Source: Pontederia crassipes (Eukaryota; Streptophyta; Magnoliopsida; Commelinales; Pontederiaceae). Taken from it: a DNA stretch of 64,000 nt. Both the position numbers and the translations under genes were made by a program. Shown piece by piece: positions 13,501 to 25,400 of the stretch. The notes under the pieces were generated by a model. The model searched no databases. It was not told the DNA's origin and was given only the letters and a program-made list of their open reading frames with translations. The stretch's first letter is position 1. Each line of letters begins with the position of its first letter. The stretch covers positions 27,635,052 through 27,699,051 of the forward strand of contig CM060183.1 in NCBI GenBank assembly GCA_030549335.1. The letters run 5' to 3'.

Positions 13501-15951
13501 AAATGATATCAGCCCATTGCCCTTCAAATTTAGCAACGCAATGACAATCTTGCCCTCTCTCGAAAGAATAAGTTTATCCTCATCAATTTTATTTTTATTT
13601 AACTAAAATATTTTATATTAATACTAGAATGTCTTTAGTAAATCATATCATTATAATATTTTATTATATATTATGATTGGATTATATTTTTGTATTTACA
13701 TAATTCATGGACATCTGAGTCTTTTAAGTACAAAAATAACTTATGTATCATTTTATTATCAAACATTACATAACTTATTATTATTATCATTAGCATATTT
13801 ATCTAAACATGTAACAATCTATTTTTTAAAATTAGTTTCAGCACTTAAAGTACTTATCAACGTTAGAGTTAGCATTTTCTTATCATGTAAGTCAAATAGA
13901 TCCTAACATCACATCAAGTAGGAGTTCAAGAATGATCATTACAGGTCAATGTGCACAACAAAGGAGACCCCGGTCTCAGAAAGAGAAGATGCAAGATTTG
14001 AAGAGAATGATTCTGATGAATAATGTTGGAAATAAAGAATTATTGCAGTTCACCTGAATTTCATCAATGACAGCACATTGGTACTCACTCATCACATCAG
14101 TCATTTCGACAGTTACTGAGCTGTGCTTAGCACCATCAATTTCATCTCTTTCTTGTCCAGTAATTAAGTTACAAGGAACATTTGCTTTGTTCAACCTTTG
14201 TGCTATCTCCCATGCCAGTAATCTTAGAGGCCCACAATATATTCCTTTAACCAATTACAGCAATTAATGTACTTCCTTTGGGTAATACATGAACATGAGA
14301 ATCAAATGATAACTTATAATAACACACCTGACGAGCTTGCTTCTAATCGTTTAAGAGCATTATGTGTTTTGCCACTATTAGTTGGACCCACATGCAAAAA
14401 GATATTGCGTTTCTTACTCCGAGCATTTGGATACCACATGTGTGGAGAGCTGCAATCAATCATAACAAAAAGAACATAAATGAAATCCAACAATGCTACA
14501 CCAAAATTACAGGCAACCCTCATGTAATTAGAAGCTCATAAGTATAATCATGTTGAAGCCTCATGTAAAACAAGCCTGGCTTGATCTGCTCTAAAGAGAC
14601 CTAAATATAGATCCAAGTTTCATGCAGTGAAATTGTCAGGCTTTAAGCCTCAACAACAACAACAACAACAAAGCCTTATCCCACTAGGTGGGGTCGGCTA
14701 CAAAATTATATATGGAGATGCGGCAGATCGAACCCCGTGCCTCTCGCATGCAAAGCGAGCGCTCTACCATTTGCTTTAAGCCTCAGCAAAAGTAAAAGTG
14801 GAAGAAAAATAATGTCTAAATAAGATAAGAAAGATAATATAATGTATATTATGGCTCTTCTAACAAAAGAGTGAATACTATGGCATAATATTTAAAGATT
14901 TTCCATATGTGAGATATACCATGTTCAATTATTTTGGAGTGATCTTGGAATGAGGTAATGAGTTCACAGTCTTCCATAAGAATATAAAACAAAGAATTAA
15001 CCTAAACAACTAAAACAGAACAAAGAATAGTAGGGTGACAAGAAACTGATTCGAGGACAACCTCAGGGCATTTGGTGAATGATATGATATCATGCTTCTA
15101 TCAAGAAGCAGCTCTCATGATACTCTATAATAATGTATTTAGGTACACAAATATTCTTAGCCACTAGATGCTAGCAATTTTGAAGAAAATAACATGATAA
15201 ACAAGTTTTGCATAAGAACATGCGACAAGTAATTCAAGAAGAAAATTGATCTGAGATATGATGAGATTAACCAAAAGAAAAAAAAAACAAATAAGAGTCT
15301 CTTAAACACTGACTACAAGCTCTCTAAATAACTACGCCAAAAGTAATTGAAATCTTACGTCAAGTCGGTCAAGTCATTCTTTCCCACCCGCCGGTAGCTA
15401 CTTAGGCACTTCAAGCCTACAAAATGATGTAGAATTAAGGTCTGACTTCACTGAAGCCAAGCAAGATAGATTCTGTGAACATCAGACAAATCAAAACTGA
15501 AGCACATGAACATGGAATAACTGCCTTAAACATCCACTTACGATATAAATGGAGTTCACTAGCAGAACCCACTATCACTAACGAACTGCCATAAAAAAAA
15601 TCTCCAAAAACATGTCAATCAACAATGCACCACATCAAATTAACCAAATAAAGATATGTATATAAATACAAAATGAGTAAACTAACAGGGTAAATCATCA
15701 ATTGAAAAGGTCGCCTGTTTACATGTTCCTGACCAGCAAAATCGTAACTTTTTTTAGGGAATCACCATCTCTACCATATATCATCATTTCATGTCCTAGA
15801 ATTATTGGGAATGCAATGAACAATCATCGTTCGAACTCGATCAAAACACTTCCAATCAAAAAGGAACATCCTGAAATCCAAAAAGAAAAAAGTGAGAAAG
15901 ACGACCTCTACGAGAGACACTCCTGCGGAGGAGGGTGGCAGCAATCGCCAT
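4516..15951 (-). CDS. SUV3: SUV3-type DExH-box ATP-dependent RNA helicase, mitochondrial
   Basis: Sixteen GT-AG exons on the minus strand join to 533 codons plus stop: 15951-15906, 15416-15359, 14449-14328, 14244-14054, 12902-12762, 11936-11814, 10888-10811, 10266-10098, 7786-7674, 7200-7120, 6398-6333, 5433-5369, 5270-5225, 5136-5020, 4794-4703, 4609-4516. The phases match at every join. The N-terminus [15 protein letters not shown] is arginine-rich with no acidic residue, as in a mitochondrial presequence. Walker A GPTNSGKT is near residues 56-63 and Walker B DEIQ near 136-139. Later come [31 protein letters not shown] and a SUV3-type C-terminal region ending in [12 protein letters not shown]. 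Family knowledge: SUV3 unwinds RNA for mitochondrial RNA turnover. It is slightly shorter than the Arabidopsis protein as I recall it. The exon 1 donor (G|GTCGTC) is the weakest call. No lesions are visible. Confidence 0.95.
8487..9267. mobile_element. AT-rich TIR DNA transposon (MITE-like) in SUV3 intron 8
   Basis: The ends are inverted copies: the left end reads GTCCGGACCAAGGTTGTCAG and continues through GATCGCTT, and the right end at 9240-9267 is its exact reverse complement over 28 bases. Subterminal copies of GGATCGTAAGATCCTACC lie near 8633 on the left and, inverted, near 9188 on the right, as expected of transposase-binding repeats. The interior is AT-rich and has no open frame, so the element is non-autonomous. 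If the TIR proper starts at CCAAGG, the flanking TCCGGA on both sides could be a 6-bp target duplication, but that hexamer is itself palindromic. The superfamily is not assigned. A truncated SINE is nested inside. Confidence 0.75.
8721..8846 (+). mobile_element. 5'-truncated Au-type SINE nested in the TIR element
   Basis: From about 8748 this matches the 3' half of the SINE copy at 9507-9694: ATGGATCAACGA, then GTAGCCGACCCCACCTAGTG, then GGGATAAGGCTTTATTG and a (GTT)n tail. It is flanked by imperfect 27-bp direct repeats at 8694-8720 and 8847-8873 that begin AAAAAAATAGAAT, consistent with a target-site duplication. The first ~27 bases inside the left repeat (8721-8747) do not match the other copy and may be filler picked up at insertion. 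Confidence 0.75.
9507..9694 (+). mobile_element. Near full-length Au-type SINE in SUV3 intron 8
   Basis: The element starts ACTCCGCCTATGTTTTATAG, runs through GCCGGTCCCAAGCCCGG, and ends with GTAGCCGACCCCACCTAGTG, GGATAAGGCTTTG and a (TTG)n tail. It is bounded by a 19-bp direct repeat with one mismatch: tatttaaaaatgctgagaa at 9488-9506 and tatttaaaaatgttgagaa at 9695-9713. Its structure and conserved tail match the Au SINE family known from many angiosperms. It lies on the + strand, antisense to SUV3 transcription. Confidence 0.9.
12049..12480 (-). mobile_element. Probable 5'-truncated LINE 3' end in SUV3 intron 5
   Basis: On the minus strand the segment ends with a stretch resembling plant L1 3' UTRs: a TTATTATTATTAATGGAAC motif, then a short A-run at 12049-12054. 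The sequence is richer in GC than the surrounding intron. It contains a near-duplicated phrase, CCCACA(A/C)CGGTCATCCCA, at about 12269 and 12312. No reverse transcriptase sequence is present. A loose GATGATAT repeat near 12046 and 12565 could be a target duplication, which would put the 5' edge further right. The assignment is tentative. Confidence 0.35.
13150..13910. other. AT-rich block in SUV3 intron 4, no gene recognised
   Basis: Intron 4 (12903-14053) holds a very AT-rich stretch with short A- and T-runs and no supported exon. It may be an old, unalignable transposon, but I could not pair its ends as inverted or direct repeats. Confidence 0.4.
14653..14772 (-). mobile_element. Chimeric retro-insertion: truncated tRNA-Ala fused to Au SINE tail
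   Basis: Read on the minus strand, 14772-14713 is a tRNA-Ala(TGC) lacking its first ~13-15 bases. It is followed by TATATAATTTT (14712-14702), then the Au-type SINE tail GTAGCCGACCCCACCTAGTG, GGATAAGGCTTTG and (TTG)n to 14653. The whole unit is flanked by a perfect 13-bp direct repeat, gctttaagcctca, at 14640-14652 and 14773-14785. One target duplication around both parts shows they inserted together. The T-run after the tRNA looks like a Pol III terminator, which suggests the tRNA part came from a primary transcript with no CCA added. It sits in SUV3 intron 2, on the same strand as the gene. Confidence 0.85.
14713..14772 (-). pseudogene. 5'-truncated tRNA-Ala(TGC) pseudogene
   Basis: The anticodon stem-loop is intact: CTCGC, loop TTTGCAT, GCGAG, with anticodon TGC at 14752-14750. 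ATGGTAGAGC of the D arm precedes it and CACGGGGTTCGAT of the T arm follows. The 3' acceptor strand CATCTCC plus discriminator A ends at 14713. The 5' acceptor strand and the start of the A box are missing, and the T stem has mismatches (CTGCCG where CCCCG would pair). It cannot fold as a full cloverleaf, so it is not a working tRNA gene. Confidence 0.85.
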
Positions 15952-16098
15952 CGACTTCGCTCTCTTCTTCGGCTATGCTTTCGCCTTTGAATTCTCATTC
16001 TCATGAAGAAGACATCGAAGAGAGGCGGGCATGTTGACGCAAGAAGCGGAGCAAGACGCGAGACTCGGAATCGGGTTCCCAAACGGAATGCGATATGT

Positions 16099-16194
16099 TG
16101 GGCCCTAATGGGGCTTCTAATTCTAAATAATGATGTGGCGATATATAACAACTAATGAAACGATTTATTGGGCTTTTTCTATTTCAACGGCCCA
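16099..16194 (-). promoter_or_regulatory. Cluster of site II (TGGGCY) elements upstream of SUV3
   Basis: Three TGGGCC/T motifs lie within about 100 bp, some 150-245 bp upstream of the SUV3 start codon: TGGGCC at 16099-16104, TGGGCT at 16169-16174 and GGCCCA (TGGGCC on the minus strand) at 16189-16194. The outer pair forms a small inverted repeat, ATTGGGC...GCCCAAT. Family knowledge: TCP-bound site II elements are enriched in promoters of plant nuclear genes for mitochondrial and RNA-processing proteins, which suits SUV3. Confidence 0.6.
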
Positions 16195-17959
16195 ATAGGT
16201 AAATTGACTCCTTTTTTTCCCTTTTGGTTTCTCTATTATATTTTTTCCTTCTATAATTACGGAAGAAATTATCGTTTTCCTGTCACAAAAAAGTGTGTTT
16301 TCTTGTGGTGCTGAGTGGAAATGATTTTTTCTCTGTTAAGGAAAACAATACTTTATTTTTTTATCTTTTATTAATTTTGGTCGATTTATCAACTATTTCT
16401 TTGTTGCCTTTTTCTTTTTTTAGTTTGAATCCAACTTAATTAATTGCTTACGTACATTTGTACAGTCAAAAGGAAACATTTGGTTCTCGAGATTTTTTCT
16501 ACGTACACATTCATATGTTGCTTGGTTCTATCTTTGACTGACCCTTTACACGTGGCACCCAATCCATGGAACATTGTGGTAAAGGATTTCAGTAATAAAC
16601 AATTAATTTGACATAATCTCTTACAGTACATATACAGAACTTTAAGCATCGTGCTTTTCTATTCTTTTTTTAAGAAAATACATATATATTTTTCTCAGAC
16701 GTTCAAACATCGTAAAGTAATATTCTTCGAAACCTGAAAATTGGAGAAAAGGAAGAAAAAAAAAGCAGATTGGAACAGAAATGACTCCCCAAGTAACAGG
16801 CTTTAGAACATTATTTCTTCTTGTAATCAAGCTTTAGAAAGCTTTTTGTGATCCTTCTCCTGTTCTCAGTCCCAGTTGCCTTCTCCATTACATATACCAA
16901 CAGATTTTGGTACTTCAATTGCCCAGTCATTTTTGTCAGGAATCAGTTAACCCAAACATTTAGCTTGGAGAAAAGGGTTGGTATATAAATTGAAGTTAAG
17001 AGAGCATATAGTATAATTGAATATCATCGATGTTGTTTATATTTGTTTTCTTTAAGCTCATTATATACAATATATAGACAGATTCACAAATTTCTACGTG
17101 CTAATTAAACACGTGATATGGTCTGGATCATGTCCATCATATATAGATCTTAAAACTTTCATAAAGATTACTGTTACGTAGATGATATGAGAATTGAACA
17201 CTCCTTAACATCTAACTTTGGGTCAGGGGCCGCAAGGGCCATTAATGTAGCACCTGTTCATGCTATCCTTTCAGCAATTGCACCAAGTGATCTTAACAAG
17301 TTATAAAGCTATATATTATACCAAAAAGATCCATCTTTAGCATCTTTGTAATTAACTGAGTCCGACCACACGTGGCCCTATAATTAGCTGCATGGATTCA
17401 TGCAAACGAAGAGGCAAAAATCAATGTCTTTTGGAGGCGATCGAGTTTGACAATGACCAGTATCATACACACCCATGGCCTTAAAAGATTGCAGGGCATT
17501 ACTATATATCCTACAAATCTATGTATCGCATGCAGGATAGGGTCCCCCTTTGCCTTCTCGTTGTCGTGGTGGTCCATATATGTCTTTGAGAGGATTAATG
17601 CTTCCCTTTCGTCTACCCATGCATGCATGCTTGCTGCACAAAGGATGGAGACAATAAGGTGGACGCAAAAGAATTAAAGGGCTCCTCACCTGTCCTCACT
17701 GCCACTGTTACAAATAAAATATACCTAGACGATAATCGGCGACCGTAACAGTTGTGGGGGCGAACAGCAAAGCTACTTTGGATGGGTATACACATCTTTA
17801 CATGAGACGATGACATGGTGCAAAGGGATGAGGCTGCTGGGCAGAAGCAACCCCCTCACTCAGCAACAATTTTGCATGGAACCGTTACAGGAGTGAAGCC
17901 TAAGCAATGCAAGCTGCGAACACCTCAAAGCTGCTCTCTGCAAAAGGAAAAGAGTGGGG

Positions 17960-17964
<5 letters not shown>

Positions 17965-18025
<61 letters not shown>
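17965..18025. repeat. (GA)n microsatellite, about 30 units
   Basis: An uninterrupted run of GA dinucleotides in intergenic DNA. It generates spurious open frames on both strands. Confidence 0.97.
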
Positions 18026-18028
<3 letters not shown>

Positions 18029-18568
18029 TGCCGAAAGTACGGATCAAAGATCTTCTTTGACTGCTCAGCAGCCATCATTTGGTTTCCCCTTGAGGCCGTG
18101 CGAAGCTAAAAACAGTTCATGAGAGGGTATCTCAGGTATCTTCGAAGCGAATCTATACGAGTTGCATGTGCAAGTCTAATTGTGACACAAATAATTAATG
18201 TATCAGGCAAGACTTGCACCAATGCTGAAAATATATATGTATTGTGAGTTGGAATTGTTTTTTTTTTCAGATACACTGAAATTTGCTGCAGTGAATAGTA
18301 CAGTTGAATCCTATGTGTGGTTTGCGGTTTGCTCAATAAAGTGGCAAGTACTCATGTCTAGTAATTGGGGGCAAATATGCTAAGCGTTCATGACAGCAAC
18401 ATTGTCAGGCAAACTTCTTCTCGATGAACATATGCCATTTTGCTAAAGGCAACGATGTGACGCGCCCAGCGATTTTGATGGGCCATCGAATTTAAGTGGA
18501 GAAAAGGCTGCAAAACTTGCGATCCATGCAGCTCGCATGGAGATAAATGCTTGTCTGATCAAGCAAGG

Positions 18569-18668
<100 letters not shown>

Positions 18669-21540
18669 AGCAATACTATAGCACAGTCAATCTATATGGG
18701 TCACCCTAGTACCGTGATTGGTTAGGCCACTTCATTCATTCTGTGCCAATAAGCTTGCGCAGGACCTTTATGAAGTGGACTTTTGGCACTAATATATGCA
18801 ACTGGGAGAGGCAAAAGCTCTGAGTGCATCTGTGGTTGTTCTTCTTGCCAAGGTAGCAAAATAAAGTCGCATCGCCCGAATGACCCACCTGCAGGGTCTT
18901 ATCAGATGCGATCGAAGAAGCCCGAATGATGAGTTTGTCATGGGTCAATCATGCATGCATCCAAAGTCTTGTGCTGTCTCCATAGTTACAAATTGCTGCA
19001 TTAGGAGCCAATACAGAGCTGACAAAAATTAGAGGACGAGATGGTGATAAGAATTGAGAGGGCCTGCCAGTGCCTGTTCAAGAGTAAGAGCCAAATCAGC
19101 AGGCACTAATCATTTCCACCACCAAAGGAGATCTCCGAGGTCCACCAGCTCTCGATCGCCGAGATCTTTAACCTGGTCAGACGCAAGCGAACGCCACCAT
19201 GTGTTGTTCTCGTTTTGGTAGCTTTGTTGTTTTTATGGCCATGGCATTTGATTCAGATTGGTCCAAGGACAAACCAAGGTCTGTAATGGCGATACGCGGA
19301 GCGTGAGTTGGATTTGAGCACTCGTCCATGCTTCATAATGGTAGAGGACGGACGGCCTACACGAAAACATCGTAGTACGCCCGTTTTAAGGAATTGTGGT
19401 TGGATTGTCTTATACATACATACAAGTGTAAGTGGATTCTTACACTACAAATAGTGTGCTAAGGATAGGGATGTCAATTATGGTGATGGAGTTTATAATA
19501 AGCTTGTAGTCCTACAACATTATTACCAAACCGATGTTTTAAGGGAACTAAAGAGTGTGCCAAAGAGTTTGAACACAATGCCCCATGGTGGTCAAGTATT
19601 TGGATGCCTGGGGAGTTGAACTATGAGAGCCAAATGGAGTACAGATAGATCACTCTTGGCGGCACCATGAACTTAGCTGACTCAGTACGAGATGCATGAC
19701 ATGTTTTTTTCCGCCTTGCCTGATATATGTGTACTTTCTCTCTCCATAGCAGTCCAAATGGAAATAATTGAACACTCACACAGACTCGGGGTATGTAGTA
19801 GCAGAGCAGGTGCTCATGTAATGTGTTACGGGCGCACTGATTTCCAAGTAATATATGCTCATGAATGATGAGGCTCAGAGCAAAATGCCGCAGGATGTTC
19901 TGAAGTCTGAAGTTCAGAACTCGATACTTGTAACAGTGCGTGAAGTCTTTCTCTCTTTTTACATGAATTATGAAGTTTCATCATAAGAATTGTACAAGTA
20001 AAGTAACACATAAACTTATGGGTAAATGTGGAACTTGATGCTTGACAAGTTTAATGGTTTATTTTTGTTTTTTTTTTGTAAAAAGTATGAATTTATTCAT
20101 TAATCGCAAATGAGTAATCTTCCAGTTCAACTGCTGATGTCTCTTTTTCACATTATTAGACGGGGTCAAATAAGGTGCTGACATAAAAATGATATGCATT
20201 GTGCAGTAATTATTTGTAATTTTAATCATTTTGAACTAATTTTTTTGATATGCTATCTTTATGACATTGATTCATTCTAAGTTTTTCTCTTCGCAACCTA
20301 TTGTGTTGGAGAGTTCATCTCAGATTACAATCTAATTCAGTATACATGACAAGGAATACTTTCCTTAAGCAAAAATAATCTGCTTATCACATAAATCAAC
20401 TGGTTGATGATTTCTTATACGTTGTTTAAATTCTTTTATCAATCAAAATATATTTTCAAACCATTTTTCTCGGATATATTTTTTGTATGAAACAAGCAGT
20501 GTTTTATAGTCATGTCTACGGACTCGTACCATTCCTTCTACATGGTGCTGAACAAAACCCTGTTTTTTTTGCAAATTAACGTTCTAAAACCAATTCCCCA
20601 CTTGAAATTTACTTGGAACGGTCATCCCCCCGCAAAAAAAAAAAAGGTTTTGGTCCGGCTAGAAAGAGGAGAATTTGTTATTCTTTTGATGCTTAATCAA
20701 TTTTAACGAGGCACCATCCAGACACAATAAAGGCTCTAAAATATGTCTTATGAGTGTTAGGACAGACACAAGAGATGCTTAAAAGATAATGCAGGCCCCT
20801 GTACTCAAACAAAGCATCCCTTGTCAGAATTCTCATTGTTCAGAATCATCAACATAACAAGAATTCGATCAATAAGATAACAATTTATCTATACATATAT
20901 ATTTTCAGATTCATCCGTGCTGAAGTAGCTCGACTTCAATAATCAAACTCAATGATAGCAACTTCCTTCAGTCCATTTGAAATACAGTGACCATCCGGAC
21001 AAAGATACTTAGCTCTTTCTTTCAATCTGCGCCAACTACAAGGAACACTTGTCCCTAAGCCATGGGAAACATCCAAAACACTGTTCAAAACCACCGTGAA
21101 GCTGCAACTTGTCCCATATTGAAGCCCTAAACCAAGGTAGAAGAGAAGAGCCCCTAAAAAAAGGTCCTCCAAACATTGTCCAAGAAACTGAGAGTGGAAT
21201 ATGGAACTGCCGTAGAAGCTTAAAAACCCATCCAAGTTCCAGTCATCCTCCCACCAAGACAGGTCTATAAAAAACAACTCTTTTTTTTTTCAAGCTTGCT
21301 AAACCCCAGAAAAGCTTCACCCCCTTCCCCATGGTGAAGAAAAAAAAATGTCCCAAACATTCCCAATGTCCTAGTAATTTAAAAAAAAAACAATACATTG
21401 AGAATAAAACAGGTTTATAATTTTTTTCCACAGAAAAAATAAAAAGAAAAGAAAAATATATAAAGCAAGATATCTCTCAGTGTTACCCCATATCCATGCA
21501 AACTACACATAACCCAAACAGGCAAAACACATCCAAATTT

Positions 21541-22484
21541 TTAAAAGAAAGAAAAGCTCTGCGTGTGTCTCTCTCTCCACTTCCTTTATCTTTTTCTTTA
21601 GGTGCTTTTTTCCCTGCATCTTACCCATGCCAAGCAAGACCAACGGAGGGAAATGTACAATGAGCTGCCATGGCTGGTTGCTGTAGGTGAAGATTCTAAA
21701 GTGTCTGGGTCCAAGCTACTCCTGCATTGGCTGTTCATTCCTGTTCCCAACTGTTTATATGCGCAATTTCCATTTTATTTTTCTATTTTTTTCAATATCA
21801 ATTTCGCTTCTGATTGTCCGATTTTGTTTTCTCCTTGGATTTGGAGTCAAAAGTCTTCAGAGAGAGAAAGACACTCCCACACACATTGAGAGATGGAGTG
21901 CGAGAGAGAGTGATATTTTATATATATACACGAAGATTGAGAGAGAGGGGCGATGGAGTGGGGTCCATTGAGACACTTTATTCTCTTCTAAATTGGATAC
22001 TAATGAACTACTTAGAAGAAGAATTTGAAGAGGACAGTACTCCCACTTCTTCCCTCTCTCTCTAGTCTCTCCCCCTCCACCTTCGAGATACTCTCATCTC
22101 TCTTCTCTCCTCCTCCGGAGCGCCTACATAGCTTTATTCTTGTCGAAAATCCGATCTTTCTCACTTCCATGCCTGCCCCATGAGCTTCGAGTGCTCCAAT
22201 TACAGTTTCGAAACCTCCCACTTCCATTAGCCATTTTTGACAGAGAAAATATGTATGTTTCCTCTGTCGTCTTCCTTCAAAATCTCATCTTTACATTTGT
22301 GTAGCTGGAGAGGCCGGTAGATGATCTAAGCAAGAAAAGTTGTTGCTTCTTTCACTTTGATCCTGTTCTTCTATCAGAGGTGCGTTGTGCAGAGGGGCTT
22401 CTTCCTTCATTTGGTTCCCATGCTTATAGGAGTGTAGAAGGATCTGGCAGCAGCTTCGTGGATATATGAGGGGCTTCTGAAACA
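21541..22484 (+). promoter_or_regulatory. 5' flank and leader of the 5-phosphatase gene
   Basis: CT- and GA-rich stretches (21570-21590, 21857-21955, 22050-22115) and a TATATATATA run near 21920 precede the coding start at 22485. Several upstream ATGs open short frames, so either the transcription start lies downstream of them, the leader is spliced, or uORFs exist. None of those frames looks conserved or recognisable. Confidence 0.4.
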
Positions 22485-25400
22485 ATGAGAGATGGGAATC
22501 CAAAAAAGAGCAAGGTCTCTGGAAGATTTTATTATGTCTGTCGTGTTAAATTATTAGGACATTGCATTAAGCTGCAGAGGATGCTAATTTGGCTCTTTTG
22601 TTTACGTTTTTTTTTTATCCGGAGAAGCTTTCATGGTCCAAGTCCCTGGTCAGGAAATGGTTCAACATCAAAAGCAAAGCTCAGGACTTCCATTCAGATG
22701 ATGTGGTCGGCAGAGGTGGGTCTCTTGTTCCATTTCGAGTCATGTCTTTCCTCTGTTTCTCTGTTTCGTCTTGGAACCATATCCTTGTTTCTATTGTGGT
22801 TTTCTCTTGACAATAGGAATGCCACATGCTGTACAGAGACCATGCAGACTGTTGCATACTTCTTATCATGATTGCTTGCCTTATTTTCTCTTCCCCTGGT
22901 TCGTTCTTTGTTTCTGTTTACTTTGCAAACAAGAAAAAAAAAAACAGCTACAGGAGAAGCTTACATGTATAATTTGAATTCATGAATCATGGGCTTGGTT
23001 GCTATGCACATTTTTTGTTCTATTGCTGCATGCAGACCACACCTTTGGGTCTTCTTCTTTTTAGTTTTTGAAGTGCGTGCTTCTTTACAGGAGGTGATGA
23101 GGAATGGAGGAGCAGTTTCTCAGAGAGGGAAGCATACACAGTCAAGAAAAGTAAAACAGGTGAAACAGTACAAATGTCTCAGAATAACAGCCTTGGACCA
23201 CAACTGAGGACCTGTTATTTTTTTTTAAAAAAAAACCTTTCTTCCTCTTCTTTTGGATACCATTCCTGTCCAATGTTTTCGCTTCAAGGACTGAATCGTC
23301 ATATGTTTGGTCTTCAGAGAGGCTGTCCAGAAGGAACGCTGATCGAGCGCAGCGAGGAAAGATTGATCTTGATGCATCTGAAGTAACAGAGACTTTGGAA
23401 TACAGGTATAATTTCCACAACGCAGCTCCATTTCTTCACTTCTTGACGCCTATTCTTTTTTTCACCTTTTTTTTGTGGGGGAAGATTCTAACTATTGACA
23501 GCTCAACTATTTGTTCTTGTTGAACTAGAATTTTTGTTGCTACATGGAACGTAGGTGGGAAGTCCCCACTGAGTAATTTAAACCTCGAAGACTGGCTCCA
23601 CAGCTCTCCACCTGCAGACATATACGTTCTTGGGTACTACATTCCTCACTTTAATATGTTCCCTGTAGTTCTGAGTTTAACAGGAGCAAGGAGCCGCCTT
23701 TAGCAGCAACATCATCTTCTCCTGTCTTGTGCTCCTCTCAGGTTTCAAGAAATCGTTCCTCTGAATGCTGGAAATGTTCTCGGTGCAGAAGACAATGGAC
23801 CGGCAAAGAAATGGGTGGCCCTCATAAGGAAGACACTGAACAGCCTTCCAGGCACCAGCATCAGTGGCAGATATCAGACGCCTTCACCAGTTCCTAATCC
23901 TGTTGTCGAGCTTGATGACGACTTCGAAGGCGCTTCGACCAGACAAAGGAACTCGTCCTTCTTCCATCGACGTTCTTTTCAGTCGTTGAGCCGTAGTATG
24001 CGAATAGATGGAGATGTTTTGGCTCCGCAACCAAGGCTGGATCGCCGATACAGCGTATGTGAGCGTGTCATGTATGGGAGCAGACCCAGTGACTACGACC
24101 CCAATTACAGATGGGGAGGATCCTCGGATGATGAGAACATAAGTGCAGATTCTCCCAGCACCGTGTTCTTCTCTCCAATGTCGTATGGATATGGTGCTCC
24201 GTCATCAATGGAGGAGCGAGATAGACCAGGTCGTTCGAGGTAACTCCATGACAAAAACTCATCTTTTCATGCATTTAACTCTGCTTAGGCAGCATTTTGC
24301 CAAAAACATTTCGACATCATTTAAAGTTGAGACTTTGATACTGTTTTTGTCGTCATGCAGATATTGCTTGGTGGCAAGCAAGCAGATGGTCGGCATATTT
24401 CTTACTGTGTGGACAAGGGGGGAGATAAGAGATAATATTAGGAACTTGAAGGTATCTTGCGTTGGGAGAGGATTAATGGGTTATCTGGGGAACAAGGTAG
24501 AATTCGCATTCCTAACATAGAACTTTTGTTGCAAGAACTTACTGACATATTATGTTCTAAGTTTACAAAGCTTTAACTCCTTAGTAGCATTAGCAGAAGT
24601 TCCAGGCTTCAATTGTTATTTCCTTTCGTCAATATCAGGAAAGATCTTTATCTGTGATTTAACATCTACAGTTACATGCAGAATATCATCTATCCACCAA
24701 TTGTTATCAGAAAAATAAAACCTTAAACTTGCTTTTCCAGGGCTCTATCTCAATTAGTATGTCATTACACCAAACAACCTTCTGCTTCATCTGCAGTCAT
24801 TTGACATCAGGCCAGAAGGATGGAGATGAGCTCAGGAGGAACAGTGATGTCATGGAAATCTTGAGAAAAACAAGATTTCCAAGGGTCCATGGGCTTTGTG
24901 ATGAGAATTCACCAGAAACCATTCTTGAGCATGAGTATGTCTATGTTTGAAAAATAATTTGATTACTTAATTCTGATTGATTTCTGATACACGTCCTTTT
25001 TTCTGTGAAGTCGAATTATATGGCTTGGTGATCTGAATTATCGTGTCGCTCTCTCCTATCACTCAGCAAAGGCTCTAGTCGAAATGAGGAACTGGAAAGC
25101 TTTATTGGAAAAGGATCAGGTAGTTCCATTTGTAAAAGCTAAACTAGAAATTTGAAAACATACATTAATTGTAACTTTTTATATGATAAGATCTCTCCAA
25201 AGCATGGAATCTTACCATATGGCATGGATGATATTATGCTTCCCTTTTGTGTGCTTTAACTACTTTGTATTGTTGAGCAATATAGAAGAGTCCTTTGAAA
25301 ATCTCATGTATCTTAAGCAAGAGATCTTTACTATTCACTAATCAACAGACACCACTTTTCTTTAAAGCAGCTTCTCATTGAACAAAGATATGGTCGTGTC

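Noticed and set aside
14713..14772. Functional tRNA-Ala gene
   Set aside because: The 5' acceptor strand and the start of the A box are missing and the T stem is mismatched.
18850..18915. Small hairpin TCGCATC...GATGCGA as a microRNA precursor
   Set aside because: The stem is only about 7 bp, too short for a plant microRNA precursor, and no known mature sequence was recognised.
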